A stretch of DNA of 14,180 bases from contig CAYPUE010000019.1 in the NCBI GenBank assembly GCA_964414015.1, forward strand, positions 1-14,180. Reading direction: 5' to 3'. Both the position numbers and the translations under genes were made by a program. Under the pieces are notes generated by a model. The model was not told the origin of the DNA, did not search any database, and saw only the letters and a list, made by a program, of their open reading frames with translations. This document shows, one piece after another, positions 6,293 to 12,134 of the stretch (the stretch's first letter is position 1; every line of letters starts with the position of its first letter). The stretch comes from JAUSEW01 sp964414015 (GTDB taxonomy: Bacteria > Patescibacteriota > Microgenomatia > Levybacterales > UBA12049).

Positions 6293-6712
6293 TTAAATTT
6301 CAGTCAGGAAAACTTCGGGTGGGACGATTTTTATATTTTTAAACATTTTTAAATCCAATAAATCCCTGTCTCCGGTTACGATATAATCGCATCCGCCTTC
6401 CAAAGCTGCCTCCAAAACCCTGTTGTCATCATCGTCTTTTACCAATGTGATAATTTTACTTGGGTTAACCACTGTGAAATTGTTTTTTGTAATTTTTTCA
6501 AGCTGTTCAATTCTGCTTAATTCAAACTTAAATTTTTTGATTAAAATTTCAGTTAATTCCGACAATAGAATAGGGGATATAACTGCGGTTAATTGTTTGT
6601 CTAAAGCCAGATCGTAGATTTGCTCAGGTTTGCCTCCGTAGATTAAAGCAGATACTAGAATGTTGGTATCTAAAACAACCCTAGGTGGCTTTTTTGCCAT
6701 GCCTATATCCAT
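6293..6712 (-). CDS. PIN-domain toxin of a type II toxin-antitoxin pair
   Basis: Predicted 139-aa PIN-fold metal-dependent ribonuclease of the 'putative toxin component, PIN family' group (COG1569 type). Acidic active-site residues visible: D15 in VVLDTNILVSAL, E52 in LLSELTEIL, D96 in KDDDDNRVLEAAL, D115/D117 in YIVTGDRDLLDL. Such toxins cleave RNA and are neutralised by the partner antitoxin. The gene overlaps the antitoxin's 3' end, so the two are translationally coupled. The longest start is ATG 6712; ATG 6700 (MAKKPPRVVLDTN) fits the family N-terminus equally well and neither has a clear Shine-Dalgarno sequence. RNA target unknown. Confidence 0.88.
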   Translation of the reverse strand: MDIGMAKKPPRVVLDTNILVSALIYGGKPEQIYDLALDKQLTAVISPILLSELTEILIKKFKFELSRIEQLEKITKNNFTVVNPSKIITLVKDDDDNRVLEAALEGGCDYIVTGDRDLLDLKMFKNIKIVPPEVFLTEI

Positions 6713-6932
6713 AAACGATTTTATCTACATCTTTCTCGCTTTTAATGCCCATTTTTCTGCCAATTTTTTTACCATAGCTTGATAGGTCTTCCCATTCGTA
6801 TTTATCTGCAAGATATACTCTTAAAGCCTGACGGATTAATTCGCTTCTATTACGATACTCTTTGACAGCTAAGGCATCGACCCTTTTTACCAAATTCTTA
6901 GGAAGGGAAATATTAAATGTTTGAGTATTCAT
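6681..6932 (-). CDS. Ribbon-helix-helix antitoxin
   Basis: Predicted 83-aa antitoxin. N-terminal RHH DNA-binding domain: strand TQTFNISLPKNLVKRVDALA (3-22), the turn and helix YRNRSELIRQALRVYLAD (26-43), typical of CopG/ParD-like factors ('S.LIR.Al..yl'). The C-terminal half (44-83; YEWEDLSSYGKKIGRKMGI and following) is basic and polar, and would wrap around the toxin. First gene of the pair. Its promoter is overlaid by palindromes, indicating autoregulation. The ATG sits 6 nt after the -10, so it is predicted leaderless. Confidence 0.88.
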   Translation of the reverse strand: MNTQTFNISLPKNLVKRVDALAVKEYRNRSELIRQALRVYLADKYEWEDLSSYGKKIGRKMGIKSEKDVDKIVYGYRHGKKAT

Positions 6933-6957
6933 ACAAACATTGTATACATCTTGTATG
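6930..6957. promoter_or_regulatory. Palindromic operator of the toxin-antitoxin pair
   Basis: Outer inverted repeat CATACAA (6930-6936)/TTGTATG (6951-6957) surrounds a perfect 8-bp palindrome TGTATACA (6941-6948). The TGTAT/ATACA half-site recurs, as expected for cooperative RHH dimers. It covers the spacer, the -10 box and the start codon of the antitoxin gene, so bound antitoxin would block transcription. Confidence 0.7.
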
Positions 6958-6967
6958 CCTTTGTCAA
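6939..6967 (-). promoter_or_regulatory. Toxin-antitoxin promoter, consensus -35, predicted leaderless
   Basis: On the minus strand: consensus TTGACA (6967-6962), a 17-bp spacer, TACAAT (6944-6939), then 6 nt to the ATG. This is the strongest promoter by consensus in the window, which suits a promoter meant to be repressed by its own product. Confidence 0.75.
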
Positions 6968-6998
6968 GAGGCGAGGATTTTTTTGAGGCGGAAAGAGA

Positions 6999-7601
6999 TT
7001 ATCTATCTAATTTTTGGGAGTATTCCTTTGGAGTAAGCCATTCAGGTTTAGCAGCGTATTTATACTTATGATTTCTAATCAATATTGGCTTACCATCTTC
7101 TTCAACTAAATAGTATGCAAATCCTCTAAGTTTTTCCAGAGGTTTATAATCAGCATGCCCCGGTAAAGAAACCGGATCAACTTCCGCAAAATTAACAGGG
7201 GAGTCATCAGCTGTAACAAACCAAACATTGCCAATATTGGCAGCCAGATGACCAGTACCCGATGGTATAAATACACTATCTCCAGTCTTTACTTTGATAG
7301 CATAAAAAGATTCAATTTCCTCATCGATTGGTTTGCCTGATTTATCCCTCTTCCTATTTTGTAGCAAAACCACCCCTTCTCCAGCTATTACATGATAGGT
7401 TTCATCCAAATGCCCTACATGATAATGGCCATAGGTTTTAATGTACTCTCCGCCAACAGTTCCTGTTTCCCAAACCGTAATATTGGTTTTATCGTTTCCG
7501 CCACGGATCATATAATAATGGAATTCGGGACCCTTTGCTTCAGGGCGCATGAGCACTTCCTTCATTTTACTATGAGGTCTATCTGCAAATGGTTTTAGCA
7601 T
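6999..7601 (-). CDS. Cupin-type (archaeal) glucose-6-phosphate isomerase
   Basis: Interconverts glucose-6-phosphate and fructose-6-phosphate using a metal-binding cupin barrel, unrelated to the usual bacterial Pgi. Length 200 aa matches the family (about 190). Cupin motif 1 is TYGHYHVGHLDETYHVIAGEG (56-76), with likely metal ligands H59, H61 and E67; motif 2 is IPSGTGHLAANIG (112-124), with H118. The H-x-H to E spacing is one residue shorter than I recall for Pyrococcus cupin PGI, so ligand assignment should be modelled. Second gene of an operon: 3 nt follow the stop of the upstream cupin gene, with a Shine-Dalgarno sequence inside that gene. No terminator hairpin follows; the toxin-antitoxin promoter begins about 30 nt downstream. 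Confidence 0.82.
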   Translation of the reverse strand: MLKPFADRPHSKMKEVLMRPEAKGPEFHYYMIRGGNDKTNITVWETGTVGGEYIKTYGHYHVGHLDETYHVIAGEGVVLLQNRKRDKSGKPIDEEIESFYAIKVKTGDSVFIPSGTGHLAANIGNVWFVTADDSPVNFAEVDPVSLPGHADYKPLEKLRGFAYYLVEEDGKPILIRNHKYKYAAKPEWLTPKEYSQKLDR

Positions 7602-7604
7602 AAA

Positions 7605-8030
7605 TTACAGCTCTCCTCGTTCTTTTTTTCTCTGCTGCGGAGTTTCATCAGGTCTTTTGTAATCATCTTCCAATCGCCAAGTTGTTCCTGATTCGGGCAT
7701 TGACACCTCAATTATATCGCAATCGGTAATACCAACCAGTCTGTGCCTTTGTCCAATAGATGTTGTATATCCTTGCCCATTTTGCAGTTCGGTTTCAATT
7801 AGCTTACCTTTATTATTATCCCAAATCACTTTTGCTTGTCCATTAACGATCCACCAGCTCTCCATTTTCTGATCATGATATTGAAGAGAAAGGCGTGCGT
7901 TTCTATTGATGTGAAGAAGTTTTCCCATGTAGGGTTTATCTTCGGGTACGAAGTGGAGTTCATATCCCCAAGGCTTTTCTACCTTTTTAACGTAAGGAGA
8001 GTTGGAAAAATTTTTTGGATCAAAATTCAT
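7605..8030 (-). CDS. Cupin of the phosphomannose isomerase (type II C-terminal) family
   Basis: 141-aa single cupin domain like the isomerase half of bifunctional ManC/type II PMI enzymes: EKPWGYELHF (18-27), SLQYHDQKMESWWIVNGQA (48-66) with likely metal ligands H52 and E57, QRHRLVG (94-100) with H96, then the family tail EVSMPE..TTWRLEDDYKRPDE. Type II PMI interconverts mannose-6-phosphate and fructose-6-phosphate; this stand-alone copy could do that or bind another sugar phosphate. It is co-transcribed with cupin glucose-6-phosphate isomerase, which also uses fructose-6-phosphate. The frame opens up to 8081, but residues before M(8030) come from a repeat in the leader (VLSEVEC) and include promoter sequence, so 8030 is the start. 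Confidence 0.83.
   Translation of the reverse strand: MNFDPKNFSNSPYVKKVEKPWGYELHFVPEDKPYMGKLLHINRNARLSLQYHDQKMESWWIVNGQAKVIWDNNKGKLIETELQNGQGYTTSIGQRHRLVGITDCDIIEVSMPESGTTWRLEDDYKRPDETPQQRKKERGEL
7611..7618 (-). promoter_or_regulatory. Shine-Dalgarno sequence for the cupin isomerase gene
   Basis: GAGGAGAG on the minus strand, within the last codons of the upstream cupin gene, with AGGAG 11 nt before ATG 7601. It is a clear RBS in an operon-internal position, contrasting with the apparently leaderless first genes. Confidence 0.6.
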
Positions 8031-8033
8031 ACA

Positions 8034-8051
8034 TTCGACTTCGCTCAGTAC
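8034..8051 (-). repeat. CTGAGCGAAGTCGAA-type interspersed repeat, copy 1
   Basis: On the minus strand GTACTGAGCGAAGTCGAA. This matches a short repeat I recognise from many environmental genomes (consensus about CTGAGC-nnn-G-Y-CGAA, usually translated LSEVE). It sits between the cupin -10 box and its ATG. Removing the 15-nt core (8048-8034) would leave only 7 nt, the spacing of the leaderless genes here. Confidence 0.7.
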
Positions 8052-8052
8052 T

Positions 8053-8081
8053 ATAATAGACATTTCTTGTGCTATAATCAA
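8053..8081. promoter_or_regulatory. Overlapping divergent promoters: cupin operon (-) and ruvAB (+)
   Basis: Minus (cupin operon): TTGATT (8081-8076), 17 bp, TATTAT (8058-8053). Plus (ruvAB): extended -10 TGCTATAAT with TATAAT at 8073-8078; no good -35 at 17 bp. The ruvA -10 overlaps the cupin -35, the same architecture as rplY/ruvC. A second TATAAT on the plus strand (8052-8057) coincides with the cupin -10 and could fire weakly. Confidence 0.65.
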
Positions 8082-8085
8082 GACG

Positions 8086-8104
8086 CCCTTCGGCAGGCTC
8101 AGGG
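8086..8104 (-). repeat. CTGAGC-type interspersed repeat, copy 2
   Basis: On the minus strand CCCTGAGCCTGCCGAAGGG, the same family and orientation as the copy at 8034-8051 (shared CTGAGC and CGAA blocks). The ends CCCT/AGGG are complementary. It lies in the ruvA leader, between the extended -10 (ends 8078) and the ATG (8112), and leaves an AGGG about 8 nt before ruvA that might act as a weak ribosome site. Confidence 0.7.
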
Positions 8105-8111
8105 TAAAACT

Positions 8112-8687
8112 ATGATTGGGTTTTTAAAAGGAGAAGTTTTCTTAAGAGAGGGTAATTCTATTATTCTTGATGTCAAAGGAGTTGGTTACAAAGTGCTGGC
8201 GGCAAGCGATGTTTTGGTGAAAGCAAATAAGGGTGCTTCTTTAGAACTTTTTGTTTATACCCATGTTAGGGAAGACAATATTTCTCTTTTTGGTTTCTTA
8301 GAATCTTTGGATTTAAAACTTTTTGAAAATTTGATTGGGATTTCCGGCATTGGACCTAAAACCGCCATGGCTATATTTTCTCAAGGTACGAGAAATACGA
8401 TTGTTAATGCAATTATCAAAGGGGATGTTGATTTTTTCACTTCTGTTCCCAGGCTTGGTCATAAAAATGCTCAAAAAATTATCATTGAGCTGAAAAACAA
8501 ATTTGGCGGAGATGGCGAAATAGATTTATTAGGATATGACTCGAAAGACAACAAAGAAATAATCAGCGGTCTGGAATCTTTCGGTTTTTCTAAAAAAGAA
8601 GCAATGAATGCGATAAAAGGGATAGATAACAAAGATGGGAGCGTTGAGGAAAAAATAAGACTGGCGCTGAAATATCTTGGAAAATAA
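8112..8687 (+). CDS. ruvA: Holliday junction branch migration complex subunit RuvA
   Basis: RuvA tetramers hold the four-way junction flat and load RuvB. The 191-aa product has all three domains: N-terminal OB barrel (1-62; MIGFLKGEVF start, VKGVGYKVLA, HVREDNISLFGF), tandem helix-hairpin-helix region (GISGIGPKTA 76-85; second hairpin VPRLGHKNAQ 112-121, where the family usually has 'PGIGKKTA'), a flexible linker about 133-147, and the RuvB-binding domain III (148-191; ISGLESFGFSKKEAMNAI). The open frame extends upstream to 7836, but only MIGFLKG matches the RuvA N-terminus; upstream codons (ALRQAQGK) translate the leader repeat. First gene of ruvAB. Confidence 0.95.
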   Translation: MIGFLKGEVFLREGNSIILDVKGVGYKVLAASDVLVKANKGASLELFVYTHVREDNISLFGFLESLDLKLFENLIGISGIGPKTAMAIFSQGTRNTIVNAIIKGDVDFFTSVPRLGHKNAQKIIIELKNKFGGDGEIDLLGYDSKDNKEIISGLESFGFSKKEAMNAIKGIDNKDGSVEEKIRLALKYLGK

Positions 8688-8691
8688 GAAT

Positions 8692-8726
8692 AATTTTTAA
8701 TTTGAAATTCGAAATTTAAAATTAGG
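8692..8726 (+). repeat. Intergenic heptanucleotide repeat between ruvA and ruvB (AATTTGA)
   Basis: AATTTTT, AATTTGA, AATTCGA, AATTTAA, AATTAGG: five 7-mers in phase, complement TCAAATT. The tract fills most of the 42-nt gap between ruvA and ruvB. Its last bases (AGG) end 3 nt before the ruvB ATG, too close for a normal ribosome site. Confidence 0.75.
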
Positions 8727-8729
8727 TCT

Positions 8730-9767
8730 ATGGTAGCTCAAAAAACGAAATCAAAAGAAAATCTAGTTGAAAAGATAAATCCTGAAGAGGAAATTCTTTT
8801 TACTTCTCTTCGGTCAAAATCTTGGGCGGAATTTTACGGGCAAAAGCAAATCAAAGAGTCTTTGCGGATTACCATAGAGGCCGCTAAAAAAAGAAAAGAG
8901 GCAATCGAACATATACTTCTGTACGGGCCTCCCGGGCTTGGCAAGACAACCCTTTCTTATTTAATTGCCAAAGGAATGGGAAGCAATATTAGGGTTACGT
9001 CAGGTCCAGCGATTGAAAGAGCAGGTGATCTGGCATCAATTCTTACCAATCTGGAAAAAGGAGACATACTTTTTATTGATGAAATTCATCGGCTTAACAA
9101 AGTGGTTGAGGAAACTCTTTATCCGGCGATGGAAGAATATGCTCTGGATATGATTTTGGGGAAAGGTCCGTCTGCAAGAACGCTTCGTTTGGAGCTGGCA
9201 CCCTTTACGATTATTGGTGCAACTACCAGAATAGGTCTTTTATCAGCGCCATTGCGAGATAGATTTGGAGTAGTACATAGATTAAGTTTTTATAACCCCA
9301 AAGATTTGGAAGGAATTGTTGCCTCGGCTGCCAAAAAACTAAAGGTTCCAACTGATGAAGAAAGCATCAAAGAAATAGCCAAAAGAGCCAGAGGAACGCC
9401 TAGAATTGCCTTAAAGCTTTTGAAAAGAACCAGAGACTTTGCGCAAGTGGAAGGTAAAGGGAAAATAACCAAAGAAATAACCAAAGAAGCATTGGACATG
9501 CTGGAAGTTGATATTTTGGGACTTGATGGAGTAGACAGGCGTTTTATAAAGGCAATTATGGAAAAACACTCTGGTGGTCCGGTTGGCATAGAAACCATTT
9601 CGGCTTCTATTTCGGAAGATATTGGAACAATAGAAGAGGTAATAGAACCATTTTTGCTCCAAATCGGATTTTTGAAAAGAACCAATCGGGGAAGAGTAGT
9701 GACAAAGTCCGCCTACGAACATTTTGGGAAGAAATTTAAAGAGGAAAATCAACAGAAATTATTATAG
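8730..9767 (+). CDS. ruvB: Holliday junction branch migration DNA helicase RuvB
   Basis: Hexameric AAA+ motor that drives branch migration on RuvA-bound junctions. 345 aa, the usual size. Leading family motif LRSKSWAEFYGQ (27-38); Walker A GPPGLGKTT (66-74); Walker B LFIDEIHRL (114-122); sensor 1 IIGATTR (161-167); arginine finger in LRDRFG (175-180); sensor 2 ARGTPRIALKL (220-230); C-terminal winged helix with the KHSGGPVGIETI motif (279-290) and EPFLLQIGFLKRTNRGR (306-322). The 20-residue Lys/Glu-rich N-terminus before the core is ordinary. Co-transcribed with ruvA across a 42-nt gap filled by a heptanucleotide tract. It ends 2 nt from the stop of the convergent P-type ATPase. Confidence 0.97.
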   Translation: MVAQKTKSKENLVEKINPEEEILFTSLRSKSWAEFYGQKQIKESLRITIEAAKKRKEAIEHILLYGPPGLGKTTLSYLIAKGMGSNIRVTSGPAIERAGDLASILTNLEKGDILFIDEIHRLNKVVEETLYPAMEEYALDMILGKGPSARTLRLELAPFTIIGATTRIGLLSAPLRDRFGVVHRLSFYNPKDLEGIVASAAKKLKVPTDEESIKEIAKRARGTPRIALKLLKRTRDFAQVEGKGKITKEITKEALDMLEVDILGLDGVDRRFIKAIMEKHSGGPVGIETISASISEDIGTIEEVIEPFLLQIGFLKRTNRGRVVTKSAYEHFGKKFKEENQQKLL

Positions 9768-9769
9768 CT

Positions 9770-12130
9770 TTAAAATCCTAGGTGGAAGATGGTTTGGAAA
9801 GCTGGAGTAAAGGTTATAACGGCCTGAAGAATTAGAGTTATGATAACCCCTATTATGAGAAATTTATTAACTTTAAACATTGATTTTCCCCGCACCAAAA
9901 AAGCAAGAGCCATATGGGAAACGACAAGAAGATTAAATACTATTGTTCTTGCCAAAGTTTGAGAATAAACGCCCAAGGAGAGTTTAAAAACAGCCAGTAA
10001 AATAAAAGCTAAAGCAAGTCCTGTAATTAGAATAAAGGCGAGACGGTGGTTGCTTAAAATTGGAGCATTTGGATTTCTGGGCTTAAGCTCCAGCACTTCA
10101 TGATCCTTGTTGTCACTAGCAAGAGCCAGAGCCGGTACGCCATCTGTGGCTAAGTTAATCCAAAGAATTTGGGTTGGAAGAAGCGGGTTTGGCATTCCAA
10201 GGAGAGTGGCAAAAAATATCAGCGCAATCTCGGAAAGATTACCGGTAATAAGGTAAGTTATAGATTTTGCGATGTTATTATAAATTGTTCTTCCTTCTTC
10301 AACAGCTCCAACCAAGGTTGAGAAATTATCATCGGTTAAAATAATATCGCTTGCCTCCTTTGCCACATCTGTGCCCTTTTCGCCCATCGAAATACCAACA
10401 TCGGCTTTTTTAAGCGCTAACGCATCATTTACCCCATCTCCGGTAACTCCGACTACGAAGCCCATTTTTTTAAAGAGCATTACCAGACGAAGTTTGTCTT
10501 CCGGATTATTTCTGGCAAAAATGCGGGTTTTTGGTAAAATTTTTATCAATTCTTCGTCAGTAAGATTAGAGAGTTCTTCTCCTGTTACAACGTCTTCATC
10601 TTTTTCTATAAGTCCGACTTCTTTAGCAATTGCCAGTGCAGTCAGTTCGTTGTCGCCGGTTACCATGATAGTTCTAATTCCGGCAATTTTAGCTTTTTCA
10701 ACTGCTTTTTTCACTTCTATTCGTGGAGGATCATAGATGCCGATAAAGCCTAAAAATTTAAGGTTTTTTTCCAAATGTTCTCTTTCTGACAGATCATGTG
10801 TTTCTATTTTGGTTCCAAAACCAATAATACGCAGTCCTTCCTTCGCATACTCTTTGAATAGATCGGCAATGTGTTTTTTTTCTTTTGCTTCAAGCAGACT
10901 TTCTTCAAGAATAATTTCAGGCGCTCCTCTGACAAAAACATATCTTTTATTATTTTCTTCAAGAACAGTTGTTACTGTTTTTCTGTCCGGATCAAATGAA
11001 AATTCGTCAATCACTTTACCTATTTTTTTTATCTTTTCGATATCTCCCAGTTTTTCTTGCGCAAAAAGCAGCAGTGCCCCGTCTGTTTTCCCTCCCACCA
11101 CATCAAAGGAGTTTTTATCAGCCTTTTGGATTAAAGATGCAGTATTGCCAAAGATGCACGCTTTGAGGAGGGGCAGTAAAGATTCCTTATCATTTAACCA
11201 AATTTTTTTTACTTTTTGGCTATTTTGCGTTAAGGTTCCGGTCTTGTCAATTAGGAGTATTTGTACGGCGCCAAGTGTTTCAACAGCAGCCATTTTTCTG
11301 ACAATTGCGCGTTGCTTAGCCATTCTGGCCATTCCGATTGCTAAAGCAATAATTACTACAACAGGAAGTCCTTCCGGAACAGCGGAGATGCCAACGCTAA
11401 TCGCTAAAATTGCTAAGGACAATAATTCCTTGCCTTGCAAAATGCCAGTAGCGACAATAGAAAAAGCGATAATAGTTACTATAATAGTAATAGTTTTCCC
11501 TAAATTATTCAGGCGTTTTTGCAGAGGAGTCTGTTCTGATGTTAAAGTTGAAAGAGTTTTCGCAATTTTTCCAAAGCGCGTTTCGGTACCGGTTTTTTCA
11601 ATCAGCATTCTGCCTCTGCCATTAATAATAAGAGTTCCTAAAAATGCTTCATCGTTTTCGTTTTTGATAACAGGTATGGATTCTCCTGTTAGAACAGATT
11701 CGTCAATTTCAATAGAGCTGCCTAAAATAATCTTGCCATCGGCTGGGACACGGTCGCCGGAAGCAAAACGTATAACATCTCCCGGAACAAGATCGGAAAC
11801 TTGAATTTCCATATCACGGCCATTTCGGATTACGCGAACCGTTTGTTTTATATAGTCTTTCAGTTTTTGCAATGCCTTTTCCGCCTTATACTCCTGTATA
11901 AAACTAAGAACAGAATTCAAGACAATAACAGTCATAATGAATACGCTGTCAATGTAATTACCTATAGCAAAGGAGAGCAAAGAGGCTCCGGCAAGAATAG
12001 CATTCATCAGGGTTGTCAATTGAGACAAAAAAAGAGCAAGGTATGAAATTTCTTCTTTCTCTGAAACCTCATTTTTGCCAAATTGGTTAAGTCTTTTTTG
12101 CGCTTCAGAAGAAGTTAAGCCTTTTTCCAT
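9770..12130 (-). CDS. P-type Ca2+-transporting ATPase (P2 family, probable one-site type)
   Basis: 786-aa inner-membrane cation pump. N-terminal cation-ATPase domain (EKGLTSSEAQKRLNQFGKNE), actuator TGES (148-151), M4 PEGLP (252-256), phosphorylation site DKTGT (D295), nucleotide-domain RGAPE (401-405), DPPR (467-470), MVTGDNE (489-495), hinge TGDGVND (563-569). Ca2+-pump ligands are present: E253 (M4), N631 and E634 in GNLSEI (M5), N659, T662 and D663 in INLATDG (M6). No clear equivalent of the M8 glutamate of SERCA is seen, so a single Ca2+ or Mn2+ site, as in PMR1/SPCA pumps, is likely (inference). The frame opens at 12232 inside yifB; ATG 12130, 4 nt after the yifB stop, gives the family N-terminus. 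Co-transcribed with yifB. Confidence 0.92.
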   Translation of the reverse strand: MEKGLTSSEAQKRLNQFGKNEVSEKEEISYLALFLSQLTTLMNAILAGASLLSFAIGNYIDSVFIMTVIVLNSVLSFIQEYKAEKALQKLKDYIKQTVRVIRNGRDMEIQVSDLVPGDVIRFASGDRVPADGKIILGSSIEIDESVLTGESIPVIKNENDEAFLGTLIINGRGRMLIEKTGTETRFGKIAKTLSTLTSEQTPLQKRLNNLGKTITIIVTIIAFSIVATGILQGKELLSLAILAISVGISAVPEGLPVVVIIALAIGMARMAKQRAIVRKMAAVETLGAVQILLIDKTGTLTQNSQKVKKIWLNDKESLLPLLKACIFGNTASLIQKADKNSFDVVGGKTDGALLLFAQEKLGDIEKIKKIGKVIDEFSFDPDRKTVTTVLEENNKRYVFVRGAPEIILEESLLEAKEKKHIADLFKEYAKEGLRIIGFGTKIETHDLSEREHLEKNLKFLGFIGIYDPPRIEVKKAVEKAKIAGIRTIMVTGDNELTALAIAKEVGLIEKDEDVVTGEELSNLTDEELIKILPKTRIFARNNPEDKLRLVMLFKKMGFVVGVTGDGVNDALALKKADVGISMGEKGTDVAKEASDIILTDDNFSTLVGAVEEGRTIYNNIAKSITYLITGNLSEIALIFFATLLGMPNPLLPTQILWINLATDGVPALALASDNKDHEVLELKPRNPNAPILSNHRLAFILITGLALAFILLAVFKLSLGVYSQTLARTIVFNLLVVSHMALAFLVRGKSMFKVNKFLIIGVIITLILQAVITFTPAFQTIFHLGF

Positions 12131-12134
12131 ATTT

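Noticed and set aside
6966..6991. Terminator hairpin after the cupin isomerase gene
   Set aside because: The GAGGCG copies near 6969 and 6985 are direct, not inverted, repeats, so no stem forms.
7836..8111. 92-codon N-terminal extension of RuvA
   Set aside because: It overlaps the cupin gene and both divergent promoters. RuvA proteins begin at MIGFLKG, and the codons just before encode only the interspersed repeat.
10737..11804. 355-codon plus-strand open frame, and a 121-codon one just before it (10371-10736)
   Set aside because: Both lie wholly antisense to the P-type ATPase, which has every family motif. Their products are Ser/Phe/Ile-rich with no recognisable domain, as expected of a shadow frame.
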